A stretch of 64,000 bases of DNA from Lentinus brumalis (lineage: Eukaryota > Basidiomycota > Agaricomycetes > Polyporales > Polyporaceae): contig MARA01000003.1 of assembly GCA_001792895.1 (NCBI GenBank), positions 1,984,001-2,048,000 on the forward strand, read 5' to 3'. The position numbers and the translations under genes are program-made. The first letter of the stretch is position 1. Each line of letters opens with the position of its first letter. The notes under the pieces were generated by a model. The model was not told where the DNA came from and searched no databases. It saw nothing but the letters and a program-made list of their open reading frames with translations. Shown here piece by piece: positions 13,101 through 22,491 of this stretch.

Positions 13101-16100
13101 ACTCGCAACACCGTAAACAGGCTGCCTGAGCAAGTACATCTCTGGGCCTAAGTATGTCGGAGTGCCTAGGACCGGACTTTGTCAGTCCCGCTCCTCGGGA
13201 AGTGGCGGCGTCCAGATACTGGTGTAATGGCAGGCTCAGTGTGAAGCTCAGATATTTTGTGCCAGGGGGATCAAGCAGTCTGGCGCAACCAAGTAAGGAC
13301 ACGGCACCAGTAGATACAGTACAGCTTGCTCCTTAAAGCGAGGAAGCTCCCAGCCTGTATGCAGTCCTGGAACTTCCATGAGGGTCAGGTACGAAGCCGT
13401 GGTGTGAATAGTTATTGTCTTACTAACTGGCCCCGGGCTTGATCCGCAGGTGCCTTGAACTTGAGCGGCGACCAAACACCTTCTCAGGTCAGTTCTTGTT
13501 TTGCGCTTCTGTCGCCCATCTATCTGCAGACCGCAATGGGTGCCATTTGCGCTGGCACGAGGTGTCTTTCCTGAGGGAATGAGCTTTATTGCAGAATGCA
13601 GCCTGTTCCTTGCCTGCTACATGAATAACTAGTGTTTGGAATGCGGGCGAACAACGTGCAGGGCCATACGAAGGACCGAGTAAGTTGGGTGCGAGACTTG
13701 GATTTAGTGCAGGACTCCCAGTGACCTTGAAGTAGTCTAGCCGATGGCACGCTCAACGGCCTGTGCTTCAGACGATCTTTCTACCGAGCAGCGTGATGTA
13801 TGACCGTCATCTGCGGTCGGGACTGCATGAGATGCTATTCCGGACCTGCTGGTCCATGTCAACGTGCCATGCAGTTTCACAGCAGACTTGGATGCGCATT
13901 GTATCCTGGATGGTTTGCCAACCACTGGGGCTCACTGACGAACTTTGCAGAAAGGGCCAAACTAAGTTAGAGACAACACACCGGGTTCGACCGAGATGTT
14001 GACGTATTGACGTTGCATCTGGTCTCTCGTGTCTGACACGCGGTACATTGACTCCCGGGTCACTCCGCTCGCTATCCTGCGTGCAGGCACCCGCTATCTT
14101 GTCCAGTAAGGTCTGTATACTGAGATGCTGTGGCCACTACTTATGTCCGAGTCCTTCTTGAGGTCCAGTCTTCCAACATTCAATGTTCAGTGGCTGGAGA
14201 CAGACCAGTAAGGCTTGCCCCACGCCCTATCCATCCACACCCTGAGACTCGGACGCGAGAGACGTACCGACTAGATAGCTCCCGGCAAGGCTGCAGGGGA
14301 CGCCGTTAACCGAGAGAAGGGTGTCCGAGTTGTTCTCTGACACATGGGTACATGAATGACGGACTGTATCTGATGCCAGAGCGAACCGGTGTCAGATGTG
14401 CAGCCGTCGTGCTCTGCAGAGAAGGCTCAATGTCGTCGTCCACGCCCGGCCGAAGACGGAGATACAACGGCATACTTCTGAGACTGCCATCCAATCGCAA
14501 CCAGATTGGCCACCTCGATGTCCGCCTGGAGGAGCTTGCCTCCCGGCGGTGTAATGGCGGCATCCCGTCGCTCTGCAGCCGGCTAGTCATCAAGCAAGAG
14601 CTGGTCGAACGGAAGCCAGACGAGGACGGCTGGGTAGGTCCGCACTCGACCATGTCTGCCGTAGATCCACCTGACAAAGTAGTCAAGCTCGATGATCACC
14701 TGGTTCTTAGAGACTCGTTCGACTTGAAGCCGTGCAGAATAGAGTGCGTGCTGCGTGCGCAGCTGTCGCCAGCTCGTCCGTGAACAGGTCAGTACTCATC
14801 TGGCAAGAAGGCGACGAGCCGGTCATTGAGGACTAGGACCGCGACTGGCAGGGTTGATGCCACAGAGCCGAACTGCGTCTCCAGCACGCGGCTTGACAGG
14901 CTGTTCGAGCAGGCAAGCTAATCGAGGCCGGTGTTTACCATTGTGCCGCTGAGTGGTGGCCGTGGATCGCGAGTAGTAAGCGACAGCCGAGCGTCCGGTG
15001 GCCTGTCGGACGCGGTCAACCTGATGCTACGACATTGAGAGCCAAGTGGACGTACCAGATCTCCGAGTCGATGCAAGCCCGCCTTCAAGTTGCACGACCG
15101 TCCCAGAACTCCAACAGATGCCTAGAAAGCTCCAGCACTAGCAGAGCGAAGCGGCCACATACTCTACGGCCTCGCTACGTCAGTGGCGTGCGCGAGGTAC
15201 GAAATGAGTTGAGCAAAAGCTTGCCGGCTGCAAGTGGGTAAGTAAGTAAACCCGGTCGAATCTGAGGAGAGGTGGACCGAGATCCAGGAATTGCTTCCGC
15301 GAGTCGCGAGTGCTTCCCGGGCTAGTCTGAGCGTCGCCTAATCTTCTCCGGTCTTCGGTCGACGTGCATCGCGTGGTGAATTGGTGTCGGAGCGAGAGAC
15401 GAGCCTGTCAGTATGCTGTGTGAGATCCCACCAAACGGAAGCGGTTCGATCGTGACTCCGACGCGTGTGCGACCACTTGCCACTTGCTGCTTCCGCGGGA
15501 TCAGTTTATTGTACAGGACCTGGGGCTGCTCGCAGCGGTGGCCGCCTGGTAGACGGAGGTCGAGGTCAGGCTTCTACGGACGAGGAGAAGAAGCAAACCG
15601 AGCGTTCCTTGCCGCGGGCGTGAGTCGTCCGTGTAGCGTTCACCGGTGCCCCGCTGGTCCCGGATGAGCTCTCCCGGGCGAGGCGAGGGAAGCGGCTTGA
15701 ATCGGAGACATAGAGTGTCGAGCACGCAGTCCTGGAGCACATCAGTCCAGAGCAGTGTCATGGCATAGACAAGTACGTACTTTGGACTGTGCTCGACTGC
15801 AGCAGAGCATCGTGTTGCTCATAGACACAGAGTCGACGATGGCTGAGCGTTCCGGGCGAGTGAGCGTCCGACTCGTCCGAGCAGGGAGTCGGACAAGCAG
15901 ATCCCGGCTGCGTAGTCCACGCGGAATCTGACCGCACGGGTATCGGGAGCGCACGAGATCCCCGTCCAGAGGTCCTCTGCAGCTCCTCCTCCTCCAGTGC
16001 AGCGCTGCGACGGGCGGGACGGAGGCAGCGAGCATGCACGCCGCACTCGACGCGCACGCCCGGGCACACCATGTTCTGCGCGAGTCCCACTGTGTAATAT

Positions 16101-16203
16101 ACACCATATGGGCCCTTTTCTCGCACTTCTATCGCCGGACGTTCGCTCGCCGCGTGCGCCTGTGCAGCCGGGGATCGCGGGCGGGCGAAATATATTGCGC
16201 TAC
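10141..16203. other. Unit spacer 2: no confident gene
   Basis: This is the counterpart of 2021-8062. The right part, 15758-16203, is on the minus strand the in-frame continuation of the third kinase stub. Compared with the second copy it differs there by an in-frame deletion and ends at another stop. The rest contains short open frames that do not match in length between copies. The block at 15035-15241 is almost unchanged from 6858-7060. No RNA gene or transposase was recognised. Confidence 0.55.
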
Positions 16204-17019
16204 CTACGACATGCCGCAAGTCTCCGCCGACGTGCTGGGGGTCCTGGAACGAATACAGCAGGCGGACAAGCCACGGCGTCTTCGTCGCAGTGAGGATATC
16301 GCGCTCGACGAGAACATGCCGGACCTAGCAGCGCACGCGACCATGAGTCTGCGCACAAGACCAGCGATCGGGGCAACGCACCTCGTCCATCTTGAACAAC
16401 GTCCGCTTGCGCATCTTCTTGAGCGCGCACACCTCCCTCGTGTCCGCCTTGCGTGCAAGGAACACCTCTCCATAGCCTCCCTGTCCGACCTGCGCGATGA
16501 TCTGGAACTGGTCGACCTTGGTCTTGATGCGCCGCTTGCGCAGGACAGCGCGTTCCCGGCCGCGATAAGACTTGAACTCCTGCGCGTACTCGGACTGGGT
16601 GAGCTGCCGCTTCGCAGTGTCCTCGTCGAAGCGCGCTCGCCGCTCCTTGCGAGCAGCGATGTACCCGAGGAGGTTGAAGTAGTAATCCAGGAAGTCTGGA
16701 GCGCGATGCACTCAAGATCAGACCGGAGTGCGGGGCAGATCTATGGGGCGCGACACTCACAGAGCTGGGCAACGGTGGCCTTCCTGCGGACCTCCGGACT
16801 GTCGATGAGCTCCTTCTCCCACATCTTGAAGCCGGTCTGCTTGAGTGTGGTGCCAGGCTTCGCGGTGTCCATGCGGATGTCCTTGTCCATGGTCATGCCC
16901 TTGGCGGTGGCCATGCGGATGTCGGGGACAGACATCGTGAGGCCCTTTGCCGTGTTCATATGGATGTCGGGCAGCCCCTCGTACTGCGGTTGGTTCTGGT
17001 TCTTTGTGCGCGCCGCCAT
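16204..17019 (-). pseudogene. NDR/Dbf2-type kinase N-terminal half, copy 3
   Basis: Start at 17019-17017; exons 17019-16761, 16695-16382 and 16324 leftwards. Sequence and splice sites agree with copies 1 and 2. The stub encodes the regulatory helices, the kinase N-lobe with the glycine loop and ALKK lysine, and helix C up to AFQDPQHV. It then reads GGDLRHVV and an unrelated in-frame tail that stops at 15758. It lacks the hinge, catalytic loop and activation segment. It is 335 nt downstream of MED21 on the same strand, so the ancestral order was kinase, MED21, RTF2. The exons differ very little between copies compared with the spacer, which hints at constraint or recent gene conversion. Confidence 0.78.
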
Positions 17020-17354
17020 CGTCACCGAACAAAGCACGGTCGGCACGGGGGCAGGGAGGGGGACGGGACGGAACGAGGAGAAAGCAAGGGGCGGGTGTGT
17101 TGGAATGCGAACATGGCGTCCAAGATTGCCCAATTGGGCGCGCTCTCATCGACACTCTGTCCCGACTATGATGTACTACTTAAGTACTAGTAATGAAGCA
17201 GTCGACAACGACGTTCATAAGTACTCGTTACACGGACCGAAATAGTGCTCTCTTACTTACCCTCCTCGTCCTCCTCGCTCACGATTCGCGAGAACAGTGA
17301 TTCCGGACAAGCATGGACAGCGCGACGTCTATATACACGGTTTACAAGGCAGAA

Positions 17355-17988
17355 TCAACCCGCCTCGTCCTGCACAATGTCCGGCTCGTCCAGCATGTTC
17401 CTCAGCACCTCACATATCTGCCCATGCAAGCTTTCTGGGACGACGCTCAGAACGCGCGTTGTACGGGGAGCGCGGGGAACTCACTAGCACGGTTCACAGC
17501 CTGGACATACTCCGCGTTGGCCTGCGCCATCTCGTTCTCCAGTGCTTGCAGCCGTTCGACCTGGGCAAACTCAGGGGCGTCACGAGCCGCGAACGCGACG
17601 CTCACATACCTGCTTCTCCTCCGGGTCGGGCTCAGGCAGCGACTGGATCAAGTACTCGACCTGCTTCGCCTTCACAATCAAGTCCGACACGAGCTCCTTC
17701 TTGTTCGCTGCAGCACGACGCGCCGATTAGCTTCAGAAGACGCGGCCGGGCACGCGTCTGACCTTCCAACACGTCCGGCGGGTCGTACTTGTCCGCATTG
17801 CGCGACTTGGTCACCGGGATCTCCGGGCTGACCTGCAAGAAGTTGCTGCGCGAGGTGAGGTAGGCGATGCTGCTCGACATTATCGTCAACAACTGCAAGA
17901 CGAGCGTAAGTCCCGGGTGTGGGTGACGCAGCCACAAGGAAAGACGTGCTTGTTGGATCTCATCTTGGAGTTGCGTGATACGGTCCAT
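17355..17988 (-). CDS. MED21: Mediator complex subunit 21 (Srb7), likely functional copy
   Basis: Five exons: 17988-17950, 17892-17763, 17707-17610, 17560-17485 and 17434-17355, giving 140 residues. The start gives MDRITQLQDEIQQ, the family's usual opening, and the end is DEPDIVQDEAG. The middle holds the long amphipathic coiled coil (SDLIVKAKQVEYLIQSLPEP, then ERLQALENEMAQANAEY) that pairs with MED7 in the Mediator middle module, which links activators to RNA polymerase II. Intron 1 appears to be a GC-AG intron of 57 nt; if retained it adds 19 residues in frame. The first donor is lost in the other two copies, so this copy is the best candidate for the working gene. It is divergent from RTF2, with 267 bp between the two start codons. 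Confidence 0.85.
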
Positions 17989-18255
17989 ATGAGAGAGTTC
18001 CTGCAGCATGACGCTGCTATGAAGGGCCCCGGCGTAGAATGCAGCGACGCCAGCAGAGAGCAGACATGAAATACAAGACAGAGCCGTCCGCCACAAGATG
18101 ACTTCACGAAACAAGCCAACTCGACATGGCTCGAAAAGGATACCCGGATTAGTCAGCCTTACTCAGGCGCCCTCGGAGTCTCCTCCGCTCAGCTCGCGAC
18201 TCAGTGTCCCACCACCACCACCCAACCCGTACACCTCCCACTCGTCTCTGCAGCC

Positions 18256-19376
18256 ATGGGTAATGATGGAGGAAGTATCCCCGACCGCCGCGACCTCGTC
18301 AAGAGCAAGCCCAAGGTACGTTTGTTCGTTGTAACCTTGGACGTCCGACTGAGCCGTGCTTCAGGCTGAGCAGGCAGACAAGGCGAATCAGATCCGCGCA
18401 ATGTGGTTCTTCTGCGCGTTATCCAAGGTACATATGTCTGCTTATCCTATGCTGGGAGCCTACACTGACTCATCACATAGCGTCCGCTCCAAGAGCCAGT
18501 TGTGTCATGTCCGTTAGGCAAACTCTACAACTACGACGCAGTGCTCGAGTTCCTACTAGATCGGGATGTATTTGGTGCGGAGGGCAAGGTTGTCTGTGGG
18601 CACATCCGGTCCATGAAGGTACGCTCACGTCCATCCTTGATGTCGCTCCGGTGCTAACTCTGCGCGTAGGACCTGAAGACCCTGAAGCTCACCCCGAACA
18701 CCAGCAAAGCATCCGCATCTTCATCCGACTCGACACCCGACCGCGCGCCATTCGTCTGCCCCCTCAACCTGAAAGAGATGAACGGTGTGCAGCCCTTCGT
18801 CTACCTCCGGACCTGCGGCTGCGTCTTCTCGCAAGCGGGTCTCAGGACTGTCGCCGGTACTCCTCCCTCCAAGTCCCCCAAGGCTGAAAGCGATGCCGAC
18901 AGTGACAAGGGCAAAGACACGGCCTCTCTCGAGCTCTGCCCACAGTGCGGTGCCAAGTACGACCGCACGACGGATATCCTCCTGCTGAATCCCCCTCCCG
19001 AGGTCGAAGAGGACATGCGCGCCGCCATGGAGGCGAAGCGGTTGCTCGAGCCAGCCAAGGGCAAGGGCAAGAAGCGCAAAGCTGCTGCCGCAGCCGCAGA
19101 TGGTGTTGAGCCTCCAACAAAGAAGCAGGCCGCCGCAATGCCGACGACAAACTCCAGTATCGCTGCGGCGAGCCGGGCGGTGGCGCAGGACCTCGCAAAG
19201 GAGGAGGGCAAGCGGAAAGCTGCGATGAGTGATGCGGTCAAGTCGTTGTACGCCTCGAAGGATGGTCCGAAGAGGAAGGAGACGTTCATGACCATGGGCA
19301 CGTTCACGAGGGTGAGTCTGTCTTTCTCCAGTAGTTCCAAGTCGCTGCGCTAACGGGTGTTCTCCAGTACGCGTGA
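18256..19376 (+). CDS. RTF2: Replication termination factor 2 (Rtf2, RING-like)
   Basis: Five exons: 18256-18315, 18365-18427, 18481-18618, 18670-19311 and 19368-19376. The N-terminus MGNDGGSIPDRRDLVK is the Rtf2 signature. The modified RING follows: CPLGKLYNYDAVLEFLLDR in exon 3, then FVCPLNLKEMNG and RTCGCVFS, and a further CPQCGAKY. A lysine- and alanine-rich linker follows, and the protein ends TFTRYA. Rtf2 proteins act at stalled or paused replication forks; the S. pombe member stabilises paused forks at the mating-type barrier, and plant and animal members also touch splicing and the proteasome shuttle DDI1/2. The last exon codes only two residues before the stop. It is the only full-length RTF2 here; two 5' stubs lie upstream in the array. 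Confidence 0.93.
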
Positions 19377-19842
19377 GGTGTCTGTCGTCTCTGGGTTATC
19401 GTGGTGTATTCGGACGCTGTCTCGTGGATCTATTATCGTGTATTGCTATAGTCGTATGTGTAACCCTACCTATCCCAGCCCGATCTTCCGTGCCCGCTCG
19501 TCTTTGCATTCGTGTCCACATGGATCTAGGTGCTATATGGTCCGCGGGGACTCGAGTAGTACCGACTCCGCATAAGTGTCGAGCTGTAGCCAGGCGAAGT
19601 CTGGGCGCAGTGGCTGCAAGTTCCAGCCCGAGGTGAGTTGAATGACCTGATCAGACGCCCGGGGGGTTTCGACAATTCCAGGGCTCTGATTGGCTGGACG
19701 GCACAAACCCCACACCTTATGTAAACCCTTACCTCACTGGATATTCGGAAATTATTACCAACCATATTCGGCCAGTGTCGGACAACATCCTGTACGACCT
19801 CTACCACGACCTCCACCTTCTCCTCCTCCTCCTACAACCACC
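19377..19842. other. Intergenic, RTF2 3' / ISA1 5'
   Basis: No gene is seen. The right part is pyrimidine-rich (repeated cctcctcct from about 19815) and ends at the ISA1 start codon, as expected for a fungal promoter and 5' UTR. Short open frames here have no recognisable product. Confidence 0.5.
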
Positions 19843-20647
19843 ATGGCCTCAGCACTGGCTCGTCTGCAGCGCGCACATGCCCACGCATCATTCTCCATGT
19901 CTGCACCGTCGACCCGCGCACTGGCCTACCTTCCCAGTCACCGACACGCCATGATGTCCGCTCTCTCGCATGACCGACGATCAACCCTTCCCCAGTCGGC
20001 AGCATCATCGACAGCATCGACATCCTCCTCTCCTCTACTCGGCGAGACGCCACCAGTAGTAGTACCCTCGTCCAAGCCGCCCAGCGCAAAGGACCTCTCC
20101 CCGAACGCTGCCTCTCCACAAGTCGCGGCCCGCCCCCCACCAGTTCCAAAGGCCGAGCGACCGCGGCCCAAGATCCGTGCTGCGAAGGCGGCGATTACCC
20201 TCGTGAGTCGTCCTTCCACCTGATGTACCACGACCGGCCAGATACCCATACGTACCTGTTCCGTCCTCAGACACCCACCGCCGTGGAGCGGCTACAGAAC
20301 CTGCTCAAGAGCCCGACGCCACAACTGATCCGGATTGGGGTGAAGAACAAGGGATGCGCAGGGCTGTCGTACCACCTCGAGTATGTCGACAAGCCGGGGA
20401 AGTTCGACGAGGTCGTGGAGCAGGATGGGGTGAAGGTTCTCATCGACAGCAAGGCGCTCTTCTCGATAATTGGGAGCGAGATGGACTGGAAGGAGGACGG
20501 TTTGAGGTACGCGTGTTGTGTCCAGGCTGCTCGCGTTATATGTGCTCATGCTAATGTCGGCGTCGGGTGTGTAGCGCCAAGTTTGCGTTCAAGAACCCAA
20601 ACATCAAGGACGCATGCGGTTGTGGAGAGTCCTTCACCGTCGGATAA
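19843..20647 (+). CDS. ISA1: Mitochondrial iron-sulfur assembly protein Isa1 (A-type carrier)
   Basis: Three exons: 19843-20202, 20271-20516 and 20575-20647. The first ~115 residues form a Ser/Ala/Pro/Arg-rich presequence of mitochondrial type. The conserved HesB/IscA domain begins at TPTAVERLQNLL and has the three cysteines that bind iron or a cluster: one in KNKGCAGLSYHLEY and two in DACGCGESFTVG at the C-terminus. Isa1 works with Isa2 and Iba57 in the late ISC pathway to make 4Fe-4S clusters for mitochondrial enzymes. The long N-terminal extension is unusual, but the domain itself is complete. Alternative: the paralogue Isa2. The CGCGESF ending favours Isa1. Confidence 0.9.
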
Positions 20648-21048
20648 GGAACTCAGACTGGTTTCCATGCAACGTTGGACTTGTATACCTACACACACCC
20701 CTCTCCCATCACTAATGTTTATCGTACCCCAGTGTATTGCTATGCTTAGAGTGATTCGTGCACCAAATGATATCCTCTTTTTGTCCTGTCATGCTCCTTC
20801 CAAACGATCTTAGCAGCATCTGCAGTAAGTCAATAAGCTCAAGCACTGGAAGCATTGTGCACACAGTTGGCAGAGAGTGAGTCGTGGCGTCGGCGTAGTG
20901 GATTGAGGCCGACGGCTTTAGAATTCAACAAGGACAAACAACGCCAGAGTTTCTGTAGGCGCCCATACGCGACCGTGTCAAGTCACGCTCTTGACCTTCG
21001 CCTGCTCGTCGTCCGGCGTTCCTTTCTCTCCTGGGTCCCTTTGATATC
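20648..21048. other. Intergenic
   Basis: This is the 3' flank of ISA1 and the 5' flank of the mitoribosomal gene. No open frame with a recognisable product was seen on either strand. Confidence 0.5.
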
Positions 21049-21633
21049 ATGCCTCGGAAACCCAAGACCATCCCTGGGCCTTCAAGGTTGTCGATTATTC
21101 TCGCACGTCTCAAACAGGAGCCCCGTCCGGTCCTCCCGAACCTGAAGAGCCTGAGGCTGACCTTTGCGTACCGGAATGATCACTTTGGCGCACGGTACGT
21201 TGCACAAACCTGCGAAACTACACCCAGGACATGGTTTGAGCTTGCGCACAGGCATTTCGCGAAGGAGGACCTTCCACGGATACGATACGCGAACCCAGCG
21301 ATCGACATCTACGTGAACAAGCCGCTCAAGACGAAAGAGGAGAAGTGGAAGCCGGAGATGGTCGTCGAGCTCAGTGCGTACCACATTCCACAACCCACCT
21401 CACATACCGACCCTGTGTGCTGACCCGCAAGCCCGGCAGAGAACGGCACGACGCACACGCTCGACATGGAGGGCAAGTGGTCGTCCGCGATCTTCCACGA
21501 GCTCATGGACCTGTCTGCTGGCCCGTGGTGGCAGAGGTGGAAGAACGAGCAGGCTGCTGCTGGGCTGCCTGCCACTCCCCCGTCGCCGCCACCACCACAA
21601 AAGAAGACCGGTGCCGCTGCGGTCCTGCCTTGA
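21049..21633 (+). CDS. Mitochondrial ribosomal protein, L51/S25/CI-B8 (thioredoxin-like) domain
   Basis: Three exons: 21049-21194, 21252-21373 and 21440-21633, about 153 residues. It begins MPRKPKTIPGPSRLSIILAR, and the segment from the end of exon 1 into exon 2 (GARHFAKEDLPRIRYANPAI) matches the L51/S25/CI-B8 fold, which is found in mL43, mS25, fungal mL61 (Mrp49) and complex I NDUFA2. The C-terminus is proline-rich and ends KKTGAAAVLP. The domain places it in the mitochondrial ribosome or, less likely, complex I. The pattern around RHFAKEDLPRI fits mS25 or Mrp49 best, and I cannot separate these from sequence alone. The basic N-terminus is compatible with mitochondrial import. Confidence 0.75.
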
Positions 21634-21788
21634 CCGTGCATCCACATCATGCCCCTCGACCCCCCCCCTTCGCTGTCGCACGAAAACTTACGCTGTATCC
21701 TATCTACTGCTATTCCTATTTCACCGCTTACATGGCAGAACGCCCCCAGGACGTTGAATCTGAACCGTGCTCTCTCGGGTTTGGGATC

Positions 21789-21975
21789 TCAGTGCACTGG
21801 CGTCATCTTTCCCAACACCTCGCATCCTAGCGCATGCAGACTTTCCTGGACGAAGCTCAACTCTGTGCACATGCGTCGGCAACACAGACACTCATCGGCA
21901 CAATCCTCTGCCTGAATGGTCGGACGTCCGGTGTACTGTGCGTTGGCCTGTACGATATGACGGTCTTGGGTAAGA
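21789..21975 (-). pseudogene. Diverged relic of the last two MED21 exons
   Basis: On the minus strand, positions 21845-21790 read SLHALGCEVLGKM, parallel to MED21 SLHGQICEVLRNM, preceded by a similar acceptor (tccagg). Upstream, near 21940, HIVQANAQYTG parallels EMAQANAEYVQ. Nucleotide similarity over the last exon is obvious by eye (cacctcgcat, catgcag/agctttc, ggacga). The frame is degraded and no upstream MED21 exons were found. It therefore looks like an old fourth fragment of MED21 beyond the array. Confidence 0.55.
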
Positions 21976-22491
21976 CTATGCCAAACGCAACCCTCGCACC
22001 TTCTTCGCCTGCACAAAACAGTTAGCTGCAAGCCCCTTCTTGTAGCATGACGCTTTCATTGGTGTGACCTTCGAACACGCACTTCCGATTTGGTCCAATG
22101 GTCGGACTCTCGTGCAGGCCACATCTGAAATTGAAGTCAAGCATCTAACTACGGAGTCGTAGTACTCCGTCCCAGATCCTCAAACGTGATACATGTAAAG
22201 ATTGTACGCCGTGAGTGGACCAGGATACAGTATGCCGGCCGCACAAGTTGTGGTTATCATCTTCAAGCGGAGACAACAATGCTCCACTGGTTGTTCAAGC
22301 GGAGAAGGGCTGTAATATGGTCGGAGATTGAGCGGTACATCGGAGGTAGGAAGTCGCAGTGCAGAGTGACACGTACTTATAAGTTACATCACTGTGCAAG
22401 TGTACAGACCTCTCCTCCCACACCCACATCACTCATACGCTTGCTGCCGCCGTTGGTCTATCTTACGCGGCGGCGAGACTTCTAGCTAGAC
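21976..22491. other. Intergenic upstream of glucosidase II
   Basis: No gene recognised. The stretch ends with the 5' leader of the glucosidase gene. A stretch near 22140 reads actacggagtcgtagtactc, a small palindromic string of unknown meaning. Confidence 0.45.

Larger units (their letters stand above)
1..18290. repeat. Tandem segmental array, ~8.0-8.1 kb units
   Basis: Three head-to-tail copies are visible. The sequence at position 1 recurs at about 8004 and again at about 16145, so the periods are about 8.00 and 8.14 kb. Each unit carries, left to right, a minus-strand NDR-kinase N-terminal half, a minus-strand MED21 gene, the first bases of RTF2 on the plus strand, and ~6 kb of spacer. 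The third unit leaves the repeat at about 18290, where RTF2 continues intact. The unit junction is therefore inside RTF2 exon 1 (about 2017 and 10135). The kinase and MED21 exons are nearly identical between units, whereas the spacers differ by many substitutions and small indels. The array continues to the left of the window. Confidence 0.93.
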
